A stretch of DNA of 64,000 nucleotides from Pseudoalteromonas flavipulchra NCIMB 2033 = ATCC BAA-314 (GTDB lineage Bacteria; Pseudomonadota; Gammaproteobacteria; Enterobacterales; Alteromonadaceae): contig JWIH01000024.1 of NCBI GenBank assembly GCA_000814665.1, positions 248,001 to 312,000 on the forward strand, given 5' to 3'. Made by a program: the position numbers and the translations under genes. The number at the start of each line of letters is the position of its first letter. Position 1 is the stretch's first letter. The notes beneath the pieces are model-generated. The model made no database searches. It was not told the DNA's origin and saw nothing but the letters and a program-made list of their open reading frames with translations. Below are positions 1 to 8,528 of this stretch, piece by piece.

Positions 1-719
1 AATAATAAATATCCCAGAAACATAGGAACAATTGCCATATAGAGTGAAATTGCGCTATTGGTGACGTTTAAAAACAAATTTTCACCTGTAAATAATAGAG
101 AAGGTAACAGCAGAATTGCTGCTCCTCCGAACAGCCCCGATATGGCGGTTTTGGAGTCAATGCCTTTTTCTATAAAGGATCTTGCGACCCACGAATAGCA
201 CGCGTAAGTTAATCCAGCGATACATCCTAATATAATTCCTAAAGTATTTAGAAATAAATTAGATGTTTCGTCAGATGTAGGCTCTTTAGCGGTCGTTAGC
301 AAAATGACACCAATCACACCAAATGTACAACTTATGCTCCATTTTTTTGAGAATGGTTTTTGATTAAAGAGACGCTCTAGAACGGCTGCAAATATAGGCG
401 CAGTAGCTATTGATACAATAGTACCGATTGCAACGCCAGACAAATACATGGAGGAATAAAATGCCAGAGGGTATATTGCAACTGATAAAGTGCCAATAGC
501 AAATAGACTCTTTCGTTTGATAAGCAGCCGATAGTTTACGAATAGACTGCGAATGTTGGTCAGTGCCATCATTAAGCCACCAACGCCCATCGAAAATGCG
601 CCTATTGCTAGTGGACTTACATCGCTTGATAAGCTTGCAGCAGTACCTGTTGTTCCCCAAAGTAAACTGGCAATAACAACAGCTAAAATGCCTTTAATAG
701 TTTCAGAACTAAGTAACAT
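1..719 (-). CDS. EamA-family (DMT) exporter, 3' end cut by window edge
   Basis: An open frame begins with an ATG at 719 (SD-like TAAGGTAAT just upstream) and runs off the left edge without a stop, giving about 239 visible residues. The protein opens MLLSSETIKGILAVVIASLLWGTTGTA, where the LLWGTTGT stretch in helix 1 is typical of EamA/DMT transporters, and continues as closely spaced hydrophobic helices with short loops (about eight visible of the usual ten). DMT proteins of this group export small metabolites, amino acids or drugs across the inner membrane; the substrate cannot be read from sequence. The AraC-type gene upstream on the same strand is a likely regulator. The family call is secure, the substrate unknown. 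Confidence 0.85.
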   Translation of the reverse strand, partial: MLLSSETIKGILAVVIASLLWGTTGTAASLSSDVSPLAIGAFSMGVGGLMMALTNIRSLFVNYRLLIKRKSLFAIGTLSVAIYPLAFYSSMYLSGVAIGTIVSIATAPIFAAVLERLFNQKPFSKKWSISCTFGVIGVILLTTAKEPTSDETSNLFLNTLGIILGCIAGLTYACYSWVARSFIEKGIDSKTAISGLFGGAAILLLPSLLFTGENLFLNVTNSAISLYMAIVPMFLGYLL

Positions 720-818
720 AATTACCTTACAGATTATCATTTGAGAGTTAGATAATATGTTATTAAATGGGTCTATTTTTGACTATTCGGACGGAATGCT
801 TATCAATTTGGGCAGACA

Positions 819-1526
819 TTAACTTTTGAAATTTTTGGGAGACAAGCCAAAATACTGTTTGAATTTACGGCTAAATGTCGATAAATCTTTATAACCAACT
901 TTCTCGCCAACTATCTGTAGTGAGTAGTCTGTATGTGTCAGTAATGCTTGCGCTTTTTCCATTCTAAGTTGTGTTATATGCTCAAGCACAGTTGCGCCCA
1001 ATTGCGCTTTAAATACTTTTTTAAATTGAGTAGGGCTTAAATAAGCGACTTCAGCCAGTGTCGTAATATTTAGTGGTTCGGCAATGTTTTCAGTAATGTA
1101 AAGCAGCACATTGTTAACTCTAGCATCCAGTTTAGGGAGCAAGTGCTGGCTTTCTAACAATACGTAAAATGTTTCATACATTGACTGCTCAATGAGTGGG
1201 TTAATTTGATTTTCTAATTGACTCTCAATAAAAAGTAGATAGGTTAGCAGAGGCTTATTTATCTCAAAAACAACCTGTTGCGATGAAATAAGATTGTTGG
1301 GTAGACAGCGCATATCAGCAACAATAAACCGTGCCTGGCGCTCTGCCGCAAACAAATGCTTCTCATTGGCACGAATAACTACGCACTCTCGCGGCGAGAC
1401 CTTACCACTAAAATTGCCAACTTGTATGTTAATGACTCCTCGCAATGGCAAAACAACTTGATTGAACTCATGCGAGTGGGAAACCGGGTTTGCACTGTAA
1501 GAGCGAATGGATAATAGGTTTGGCAT
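819..1526 (-). CDS. AraC-family transcriptional regulator
   Basis: This 235-residue protein has a small N-terminal cupin-like sensor half (HSHEFNQVVLPLRG near residues 17-30) and a C-terminal double helix-turn-helix half (about 135-235) with the AraC signature ending SRKFKQYFGLSPKNF. It should bind DNA as an activator or repressor responsive to a small ligand. It lies upstream of the EamA transporter on the same strand with a 99-base gap, so the transporter is the most likely target, as is common for AraC-EamA pairs. The ligand is unknown. The length is on the short side but complete for cupin-AraC regulators. Confidence 0.88.
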   Translation of the reverse strand: MPNLLSIRSYSANPVSHSHEFNQVVLPLRGVINIQVGNFSGKVSPRECVVIRANEKHLFAAERQARFIVADMRCLPNNLISSQQVVFEINKPLLTYLLFIESQLENQINPLIEQSMYETFYVLLESQHLLPKLDARVNNVLLYITENIAEPLNITTLAEVAYLSPTQFKKVFKAQLGATVLEHITQLRMEKAQALLTHTDYSLQIVGEKVGYKDLSTFSRKFKQYFGLSPKNFKS

Positions 1527-1693
1527 GCCAACTACAAATCAAATTGATAATTCATAGCAATTTAATCGGTATTTTACCTCGCGACAAGAGTCGGCTTACC
1601 TTTACACAAGTGTAGACACTAACGATTGATGGCAGATACCGACTATAGCATAGATGCAAATTGTGGTGGGTATCTGTGTTATTCTTTATTTTG

Positions 1694-2092
1694 TTAGCTA
1701 TACCTGAATACATATGTTCGGCCAAGATACACTACATGTACAGTGGCTAAAATTGGTAGTAAATAGAAAATCAAGCCGTATTCGTTAGAGCTCAATAAGG
1801 TACAGGTTAAGATTATTGCAGCTATACCCGACATTATAAATAGCCGCATTTTTGCTGGTGCAATATAGACTTGTGTAGGGTTAAACAAATGCAAAACTAA
1901 ACATATGAGTGCTGTAAGCCCTAAGCACCCGCCAATAGTAGGCAATAGATAAAACATTGCTTCAGGCTCAAACGGAGTAGGACTGAAGAAAATTGCAGGT
2001 ACGAATATGAAACTCATAGCCAGCATAATAGTAGCTGGCCCAAAACATAGGATAACTTCGAACAATATTAGGAATCTAAATAATGGCTTCAT
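1694..2092 (-). CDS. small four-helix membrane protein of unknown function
   Basis: The protein is 132 residues and almost entirely hydrophobic, with about four membrane spans (roughly residues 5-32, 44-67, 82-100 and 106-125) separated by very short loops. I do not recognise a family. It is flanked by unrelated single genes on the same strand (the AraC gene 168 bases downstream, an acetyltransferase-like gene 85 bases upstream), so context gives no function. It has a normal start and stop and a composition typical of inner-membrane proteins, which supports a real gene. An inner-membrane location is inferred. Confidence 0.6.
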   Translation of the reverse strand: MKPLFRFLILFEVILCFGPATIMLAMSFIFVPAIFFSPTPFEPEAMFYLLPTIGGCLGLTALICLVLHLFNPTQVYIAPAKMRLFIMSGIAAIILTCTLLSSNEYGLIFYLLPILATVHVVYLGRTYVFRYS

Positions 2093-2177
2093 CTTGGTAT
2101 AGCTAAATCCCCAAAAAAAAATAAGTAAACTTAGTGTTGGTGGGCGATTAGTTCAGCAAATGGTATGACATGTTTTG

Positions 2178-2669
2178 TTATACAACTTTTAACTCATGAG
2201 TCCAATCTTTCCATGAAATCGACTTGCCCGGTAATGCTATTTTTGAGAAAGGCCACACTGATTGAAGCCAATTTAAGACAGTCTGATACAGTATTTTTTC
2301 TAACGCAATACTATCATCTCGAATCCACAAGTAGACTTCGCAGTCATAATTTAGTGAACGGCTTGGATCTATATAAACAGAGCCTAGGCATTTTTCCTTT
2401 GAATTGTTAAATATGGAATATGCAAAAGCATCCCTTGATTCAAATTCTTGTTTATGAATCTTTAAGCTTTCTATATTATCTTCGAGGGTCATATTAACTT
2501 TAGGCCACTCAGTTTCAGGGCCAAATATTCCTTGTAGCCTTTTTTGACTGGACATTACTGCTTCAAAGTCTAACTCAGCAACTTCTTCTCCAAGAACTCT
2601 GAAGTGAAAATTTTCACTATCAAAAAACGTCGGAGGCTTAAACGATTCAGGAATAAATGGATTGGGCAT
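2178..2669 (-). CDS. GNAT-like acetyltransferase
   Basis: This 163-residue protein has the layout of a divergent GNAT fold: an N-terminal region with LDFEAVMSSQKRLQGIFG, a central strand KCLGSVYIDPSRS and a C-terminal segment EVYLWIRDDSIALEKILYQTVLNWL resembling the acetyl-CoA-side strand and helix. The classic Q/R-x-x-G-x-G/A loop is not evident, so enzymatic activity is uncertain and the substrate is unknown. It stands alone, with no obvious operon partner. The fold assignment is moderate; an unrelated alpha/beta protein remains possible. Confidence 0.55.
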   Translation of the reverse strand: MPNPFIPESFKPPTFFDSENFHFRVLGEEVAELDFEAVMSSQKRLQGIFGPETEWPKVNMTLEDNIESLKIHKQEFESRDAFAYSIFNNSKEKCLGSVYIDPSRSLNYDCEVYLWIRDDSIALEKILYQTVLNWLQSVWPFSKIALPGKSISWKDWTHELKVV

Positions 2670-2974
2670 ACTCTGGGCTATCCGTAGTTGTATAACATTT
2701 TAGTATTTATGCGACATGTAGTTTGTGTTGCATAATAGCTTGTTAGACTAAGCCGCCACCTGCTCGGTGTGACAGAGCTGGTGTCGTTTATGCTATGGCT
2801 TGCTTAGAAAAAATAGGCTTTTTGGAGGTTTTAGCGCTCTTTGCTAGTTTGAACAGCTAATCTATTATTAATTAAGCTTCCCTGCATCGCTCAGCGTTTA
2901 TTATGTGCTCATTACACCTAAATTAGCCTTAATAAGCAATTATATTTTTATAAGTATAATAGTATGATGAACAC
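2670..2974. other. intergenic, AT-rich, nothing recognised
   Basis: These 305 bases separate the acetyltransferase-like gene and the glutamine amidotransferase gene, both on the minus strand. They should hold the promoter of the first and the end of the transcript of the second. I see no coding frame, no strong hairpin and no repeat shared with the rest of the window. Confidence 0.5.
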
Positions 2975-3691
2975 TCATTTTTCTGATTTATAAAAGCTTT
3001 CTAACTTGTCTAAAAAGTCGTGCAGTTTTTGGTTCATTTCGTCATAGTTATGGTTCAGTAAAACCTCTGGCTCATCTACAAATCGATACTGTAACGCGTC
3101 ACTGAGGTCGTCATTTTCAATCAGTGATGCGACAATATCTTTGGTAAATTCCATATGGCACTGAAAACCGTATACTAGATCTCTGTAGGCGACAATTTGC
3201 CTTGGGCACCCTTCGCTATATGCAATCACTTGTGAGCCATTGGTGAGCCCCGGCATATCATTATGCCAATGTCCGACATCCAACACTTTTCCAAAATGAC
3301 TAAATAGTGGGCGTGTCATCCCGGCTTCCGTCAAGGTTATCGGATATTTTCCTATTTCACGTTCAGGGCTAGGCTCAAATGCTGCACCTAACGCTTCACC
3401 AATGAGTTGCGACCCTAGGCATATGCCAAGCACAACTTTTCCGGCGGTAATCGAGTTCAAGATGACTTCTTGTTCACCTTTTGCATCGAAGTGTGGGCAT
3501 TGCTCAATAGTTGTTGCCGGATCTTGAGGTCCTCCCATTACAATCAAAAAATCTAAGTCTTCGATATTTTTTGGGAGAGATTCGCCTTGATAAACTCGCG
3601 AGTAGGTAATGGTATGGTCGCGTTTATTTGCCCACGATTCATAGGCACCGGGCGCTTCAAAATGTTCATGAACGATAAAGTGAATATGCAT
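2975..3691 (-). CDS. class I glutamine amidotransferase (GMP-synthase-like domain)
   Basis: The 238-residue protein carries the triad glutaminase motifs: nucleophile C91 in VLGICLGSQLIGEAL, and H179 and E181 in FQCHMEFT. The oxyanion strand FLIVMGGPQDP is at residues 48-58. It is a stand-alone GATase1 domain, the type found in gamma-glutamyl amine hydrolases and GuaA-like proteins of unknown partner, so it likely cleaves glutamine or a gamma-glutamyl amide in the cytosol. It is divergent from an AraC-type regulator 98 bases away, which is its probable regulator. No synthetase subunit is adjacent, so the exact substrate is open. Confidence 0.85.
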   Translation of the reverse strand: MHIHFIVHEHFEAPGAYESWANKRDHTITYSRVYQGESLPKNIEDLDFLIVMGGPQDPATTIEQCPHFDAKGEQEVILNSITAGKVVLGICLGSQLIGEALGAAFEPSPEREIGKYPITLTEAGMTRPLFSHFGKVLDVGHWHNDMPGLTNGSQVIAYSEGCPRQIVAYRDLVYGFQCHMEFTKDIVASLIENDDLSDALQYRFVDEPEVLLNHNYDEMNQKLHDFLDKLESFYKSEK

Positions 3692-3789
3692 CTTTTTGCC
3701 TTTTAATTAACGATAGGCCATAGATGGTATATTAAATTCGGATGGCGTAATTTATACTAACAGACGTTTAATGTTGATAAGCCGCCAAG

Positions 3790-4581
3790 ATGCAAGCTAA
3801 TGATCTCATCAAAGGTTCTTCTGATAAACAAATCGTAACTAAAACGATTAATATGGCTTCTGGCTATATTGATGACTTCCATTCACATTCGTGGCATCAA
3901 ATTGTGTTTCCTTTGCAGGGGCTATTACAATCGAGTATCGGCGATAAAAGCGGGATTGTTCCTCACAATGGTATGCTCTACATACCCGCAAATACAGTGC
4001 ATAAATCCATAGCGATTACAGATACACAATTTTTGGCGATTTACCTTAATCCCGACAAATATGTTCAGTATGGAGACGAACCAAAATCCTGCCTGGTAAC
4101 GCCATTTATTAAAGCATTAATACTGCTTCTATTTGAAAACGAGACGCTCACTCAAGCAGAGTCCAATATCACACATTTGCTAACGGTATTGCGGGATCAA
4201 ATCACGATTGCAAACCGTTATGAAATACCCCTACTCATACCTACCGATAAACGCCTTTTATCCATTTTCTTACAGCTTAAAGAACAACCGGATTTACCAT
4301 TTACGTTAAAGGAGTGGGCAACAAAAGTGGGCGCTTCTGAGCGCACTTTGTCGCGATTGTGCTCAAGAGAGTTTTCTCAATCATTTTCACGGTGGAGACA
4401 AAATGTGAGGTTAGTTTTATCTTTGCAATTGTTAGGGTCGCAAAAGAGCATACAGGAAATTGCTATCGAGTTGGGGTACGCTTCTGACTCTGCGTTTGTT
4501 CAAGCGTTTAAGAAATTGTTCAACCAAACACCGAGAAAGTACCGAATTGCCAACTTACAGCACGACGTAAATTTATTTTGA
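3790..4581 (+). CDS. AraC-family transcriptional regulator with cupin sensor
   Basis: This 263-residue protein has an N-terminal cupin (HSHSWHQIVFPLQG near residue 31, and PANTVHKS near 76, both His-rich metal or ligand positions) and a C-terminal AraC DNA-binding half (about 160-255) with AIELGYASDSAFVQAFKKLF and ending TPRKYR. It belongs to the cupin-AraC group that senses small molecules. It is divergently transcribed from the glutamine amidotransferase with a 98-base shared promoter region, so it probably controls that gene and itself. The ligand cannot be predicted. Confidence 0.88.
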   Translation: MQANDLIKGSSDKQIVTKTINMASGYIDDFHSHSWHQIVFPLQGLLQSSIGDKSGIVPHNGMLYIPANTVHKSIAITDTQFLAIYLNPDKYVQYGDEPKSCLVTPFIKALILLLFENETLTQAESNITHLLTVLRDQITIANRYEIPLLIPTDKRLLSIFLQLKEQPDLPFTLKEWATKVGASERTLSRLCSREFSQSFSRWRQNVRLVLSLQLLGSQKSIQEIAIELGYASDSAFVQAFKKLFNQTPRKYRIANLQHDVNLF

Positions 4582-4702
4582 TCAACTTCTGCTGCTTTCA
4601 GGTTACCTGTACTAGAGACGAAAGTATCTTATCGCGAATGCTTTTAAGTTCTTCTCGCTTTATGTAGTCTAGGCGGGATTTGATTATTGGAGGCATTTCG
4701 CG

Positions 4703-6607
4703 ATGTTGCGAATTCTTTTATGTGCTAGCTTAGGATTAGCACCAAGTTTTGGGTTAGTTGCCAAAGAGGTAATGACCCCTGACAAGCTTTGGCAAGTAAA
4801 GCGCGTAAGTGCGCTTGGGTTATCTAAAGACAACACCCATGTAATTTATCGAGTTACAACGCCAAGCGTTGAAAACAATGACTTTGATAGCAAAGTTTAT
4901 CAAGTGCCGTTAAAGGGTGGGGCGTCTCAGCTTTTAAGCGCGTATCAAGGGATATTGTCAGACGACAACATTTCGCCAGATGGCAGCAAAAAACTATTTC
5001 ATGACACTGTAAATGTTGAAGCTGTGTTAGCCACGGATAGACACAAAGCGCTTACGCTAGCAGATGCTTATGTGTTTGATGATTTAAACTACCGCCATTG
5101 GGATACTTGGAAAGACGGCAGTGTTAAACATGTGTTCTATCAGGATCTAATTACAGAAGAAAAAGTCGACATCATGAAAGGGATGCCTTTTGATAGTCCG
5201 ACGTCACCATTTGGTGGTTCAAGCGATTATGTTTGGGGCCCTAAAGGTGAAAATATCTACTACGTCAGTAAAAAGCTGACTGGCGCGGAATACGCGAGCA
5301 GCACCAACACAGATATTTATCGTTATAACTTAGCGAGCAAGAAAACCACCAATCTAACCGAGCAAAACTTGGGTTATGATAAAAGCCCTGAGTTTTCATC
5401 GACAGGGCTGCTGGCTTTCTTACGTATGGATGAAGCGGGTAACGAGGCGGATAAAAATGACATTATCGTTAAGTTGGGTGACAGAGAAGTCAACTTAACT
5501 GCGCATTGGGACGGCACGGTAAGCAGTTTTGAGTGGAGTCATGATGGTAAGCATATTTATTTTATTGCACCAATTGATGGGACAATCCAGCTATTTCAAG
5601 TAGCGGTGAACACCAAAACCAAAGCTAATCCAAAAATTCAGCAGCTAACCAAGGGCATGTTTGATGTTAATAGCATTGTCGCTGCTTTAGACGGTCAGTT
5701 AGTGGTTACTCGTAATAGCATGAATCAAGCAAAAGAGATCTTCCGCTTTGATCTGAATAGTAAAAAGCTTGTTGCGCTGACAAATGTGAACGAGGCGTTT
5801 TATACTGATTTGGATTTACCAAACGTTGAAAAGCGAATGGTGAAGACAAAAGACGGCGAAGACATGCTAACTTGGGTTATCTACCCACCTAATTTTGATA
5901 AGCGTAAGCAATATCCAACGCTGTTATACCTTCAAGGTGGTCCACAGTCGCCGTTATCACAGTTTTATTCCTTCCGCTGGAACTTCCAAGTGATGGCATC
6001 ACAAGGCTACATTGTGGTTGCGCCAAACCGCCGTGGTATGCCAGGGCACGGTGTGAAATGGAACAAAGATATCAGCCAAGATTGGGGTGGTAAGGTAATG
6101 CAAGATTACCTTGACGCTATCGACGATGTTGCGAAAGAGTCATATGTTGACAACAAACGTATCGCGGCAGTTGGTGCAAGCTTTGGTGGTTACTCTGCGT
6201 TTTACTTAGCTGGTAATCATGATGGCCGCTTCAAAACTTTTATCGCGCACTGTGGCATTTTTGATTTGCGCAGTATGTACGGCACAACCGAAGAAATGTT
6301 CTTTGTGAACAACGAATTGGGTGGCGCGTACTGGGAGCAAAACAATGCGGCCATCAGCAAGGCATACAATCAGTTTAACCCAATCAGCTATGTGGATAAG
6401 TGGGATGCGCCGATGTTCGTGATCCATGGTGGTAAAGATTACCGTGTACCGCTGAGCCAAGGGATGCAAGCTTTCCAAGCCGCTAAACTACGTGGCTTAA
6501 AGAGCCGTTTCCTTTATTTCCCTGAAGAAAACCACTGGGTACTGACACCGCAAAACGGAATAGTCTGGCAGCGTGAATTCTTCAAGTGGTTAGAAGAAAC
6601 TCTATAA
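4703..6607 (+). CDS. secreted S9-family prolyl oligopeptidase-like peptidase
   Basis: The 634-residue precursor has a hydrophobic N-terminus (LLCASLGLAPSFGLVA) consistent with export to the periplasm. Residues about 30-370 form a beta-propeller-like region with TolB/PD40-type blades, and the C-terminal 250 residues are an alpha/beta hydrolase. The catalytic triad is visible: S493 in GASFGGYSAFY, D579 in HGGKDYRVP and H611 in ENHWV. This matches acylaminoacyl-peptidase/DPP-type S9 enzymes that trim short peptides, often after proline. It is a single-gene unit followed by a clear terminator. Only the exact cleavage preference is inferred. Confidence 0.93.
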   Translation: MLRILLCASLGLAPSFGLVAKEVMTPDKLWQVKRVSALGLSKDNTHVIYRVTTPSVENNDFDSKVYQVPLKGGASQLLSAYQGILSDDNISPDGSKKLFHDTVNVEAVLATDRHKALTLADAYVFDDLNYRHWDTWKDGSVKHVFYQDLITEEKVDIMKGMPFDSPTSPFGGSSDYVWGPKGENIYYVSKKLTGAEYASSTNTDIYRYNLASKKTTNLTEQNLGYDKSPEFSSTGLLAFLRMDEAGNEADKNDIIVKLGDREVNLTAHWDGTVSSFEWSHDGKHIYFIAPIDGTIQLFQVAVNTKTKANPKIQQLTKGMFDVNSIVAALDGQLVVTRNSMNQAKEIFRFDLNSKKLVALTNVNEAFYTDLDLPNVEKRMVKTKDGEDMLTWVIYPPNFDKRKQYPTLLYLQGGPQSPLSQFYSFRWNFQVMASQGYIVVAPNRRGMPGHGVKWNKDISQDWGGKVMQDYLDAIDDVAKESYVDNKRIAAVGASFGGYSAFYLAGNHDGRFKTFIAHCGIFDLRSMYGTTEEMFFVNNELGGAYWEQNNAAISKAYNQFNPISYVDKWDAPMFVIHGGKDYRVPLSQGMQAFQAAKLRGLKSRFLYFPEENHWVLTPQNGIVWQREFFKWLEETL

Positions 6608-6630
6608 TTGATGTCACGACTAGTTAAGAA

Positions 6631-6668
6631 AATGCCAGATCGCACAGTGTGTAGTCTGGCATTTTTGT
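6631..6668 (+). terminator. rho-independent terminator after the S9 peptidase gene
   Basis: Arms AATGCCAGA and TCTGGCATT (6631-6639 and 6655-6663) enclose a 15-base loop and are followed by TTTTGTTTT. It lies 24 bases after the peptidase stop codon. Confidence 0.8.
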
Positions 6669-6761
6669 TTTGCAGTGTTACCTTGGTGCTGCGCAAGTAT
6701 TGTTGTGCCCAAAAATTGGCGGCATACTAAATTAGTCAAAGGAAAATAGAAGGAAAATTAA

Positions 6762-7163
6762 ATGATTAAAAGGATAATAAGTAGTTTTTGGTTACTTGTG
6801 TTGGCTGTGAATACACAGGCAGCTGAAGAAGCGTTAACGATTGATAGTGTAGTGCCTAACAATATGGAACTGGCTTTTCCGAATGATGCCAATATTTACC
6901 CAGATATCAGTGACTTCAAGGTACTTAACGCGGTACTGATGAGTAACGAAAACGGTGAGCGCTGGGCAATGATCACGATTAAAAACCAATCGAGTGGCCG
7001 CCGTACATTAACACAAAAACATCTGTTGGCACTAACGGCGAACGGTCAAAGGATCGCACCGATGAAGCTTTCTGAAAGTTTTGATGGCGGTGAAACGCTT
7101 TCACTCACACTGGCTTTCGGTGAGAACAAGTTTCCGTTGCTTAACGTGTATACGCGAAATTAA
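6762..7163 (+). CDS. small secreted protein of unknown function
   Basis: This 133-residue protein has an apparent signal peptide (IISSFWLLVLAVNTQA, cleavage near AQAAEE) and a mature part of about 110 residues with alternating beta-like strands (WAMITIKNQSSGRRTLTQKHLLALTANGQRI), suggesting an immunoglobulin-like sandwich. I do not recognise a family. An SD-like AAGGAAAA lies upstream of the ATG. It sits between the S9 peptidase terminator and an esterase-like gene on the same strand. A periplasmic location is inferred; the function is unknown. Confidence 0.6.
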   Translation: MIKRIISSFWLLVLAVNTQAAEEALTIDSVVPNNMELAFPNDANIYPDISDFKVLNAVLMSNENGERWAMITIKNQSSGRRTLTQKHLLALTANGQRIAPMKLSESFDGGETLSLTLAFGENKFPLLNVYTRN

Positions 7164-7366
7164 TAAGCTTTAGTAGCATCACTTTTTACAACCATAGTCA
7201 CTGTGCTAAACGTTGCGACTTAGGTAACCATGTTTGTTAGCACCTGATATTTAGCTTCTGACAAACTCCGATTGATCCACATCAGCAATTCATCAATCAA
7301 AAATAAACAATGCATCAAGTTTTAAAAGTTTTTATTTCATAAGCTTAGCCAAAAGTGGAGAAAAGC

Positions 7367-8476
7367 ATGAAAATACTTTTAAAAAGTTTGATGTGGTTAA
7401 ATTGTGCATTGTTTGCGTTAGTTACTCACGCTCAGATAGCCTCAAAATTACAGCATATCACTGTGAGTTCAAAGTTAGTGGGAGGGCCTGTTGATGTACA
7501 AATATATTTGCCTTTTGATTTTGATGTTAACCGAAAAGAGCCATACTCGACGCTTTATACAACTGCGGGAGAGAGTCGTTTTGATGTACTGAAAGCTGAA
7601 GTGGACTGGTTGAGTCACACTAGTTTTTCACCTATCCCGCAACTTGTGATTGTGCGAGTGCCCAAATTGAATTTTGCTGGGGCTGACAAGTTATCTGACC
7701 AAGCGTATTTTGCCTTGCTAGCTCGCGTGTTAGCAAGTGAAGTTGAACCAACATTGATACGGCAATTTAATCTTTCGCCGTTTAAAGTCATTGAAGGGTA
7801 CTCAAGCAGGGCGGCGATTGCTTTGAATTTATTAGGAAAGATGCCCGGGTATTTCCAAGGCGCGATATTGTCTGCGCCAGTTTGGAGTCAACTTCCCAAG
7901 CAACTAAAAGAAGATATTAGTGACAACATCGCCAAGGGCGAACTTACCAATAACCTATATATCAGTCTTGGCAGCTTTGACGAAAATAGGCCGTTTTTTG
8001 CTGCGCTCGCCGTTTCAAAACGACACCAACATTTGATGCTAGAAGACTTAAGTCAACATCATTATCATGTAGGCGCACAGCTAGCGCTAAGACATGGATT
8101 ACAACATATTCTTGGCGCAATAAAGCTTCAAGATTATGCTCAATTTGACAAGTCAGGCCTGAATGGGTTGCGAGAATATCACCAAAAACTAGAACAGCGC
8201 TATGGGTACTCGATTGATATTAAGGCCAATCAGCTTGCTCTAGGGCAATATTTATTCGCGCAAGGCAATACAATACTTGGAAAAAACGCGTTCGATGAGC
8301 TACTTACGACTATGCCTAACTCTGTTATTTACAATTTACGTTATGGGCAGACTCTTTTGAATGCGGGCGATACAACACAAGCAACACTTCAGCTAAAGCG
8401 TGCCTTGCTACTAGCAACAGAGCAAAAAAATGAAGAAGCCAAACAGTATATTGAACAAGTATTGTCTCGGCTTTAG
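7367..8476 (+). CDS. exported esterase-like alpha/beta hydrolase with C-terminal TPR region
   Basis: I start this at ATG 7367, preceded by GTGGAG at 7355-7360; a GTG four codons earlier lies on that SD sequence. The 369-residue product has a signal peptide (MKILLKSLMWLNCALFALVTHAQ) and a domain like the enterochelin-esterase/IroE family: a serine elbow EGYSSRAAIAL, GSFDENRPF, and a His-rich HHYHVGAQLALRHGL where the catalytic His is expected. The C-terminal 100 residues look like two TPR units (AQGNTILGKNAFDELL, LLNAGDTTQATLQLKRALL). The usual G-x-S-x-G is G-Y-S-S-R, so activity is uncertain. It converges on a ToxR-like regulator gene. Confidence 0.75.
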   Translation: MKILLKSLMWLNCALFALVTHAQIASKLQHITVSSKLVGGPVDVQIYLPFDFDVNRKEPYSTLYTTAGESRFDVLKAEVDWLSHTSFSPIPQLVIVRVPKLNFAGADKLSDQAYFALLARVLASEVEPTLIRQFNLSPFKVIEGYSSRAAIALNLLGKMPGYFQGAILSAPVWSQLPKQLKEDISDNIAKGELTNNLYISLGSFDENRPFFAALAVSKRHQHLMLEDLSQHHYHVGAQLALRHGLQHILGAIKLQDYAQFDKSGLNGLREYHQKLEQRYGYSIDIKANQLALGQYLFAQGNTILGKNAFDELLTTMPNSVIYNLRYGQTLLNAGDTTQATLQLKRALLLATEQKNEEAKQYIEQVLSRL

Positions 8477-8490
8477 CATTATTAAGAGTG

Positions 8491-8528
8491 ATATAAAGGT
8501 GGCGCACATGTGTGAGCCACCTTTATAT
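8491..8528. terminator. bidirectional terminator between convergent genes
   Basis: A perfect 13-bp stem (ATATAAAGGTGGC at 8491-8503 with its complement at 8516-8528) encloses a 12-base loop. It lies between the esterase-like gene and the convergent ToxR-like gene, and the A/T-rich ends of the arms supply a T-run in either direction. Confidence 0.75.

Noticed and set aside
364..660. Minus-strand open frame of 98 codons at the left edge
   Set aside because: It is in a different frame from the EamA transporter that runs through the whole region, and its composition (many Arg, Cys, Tyr) is not protein-like.
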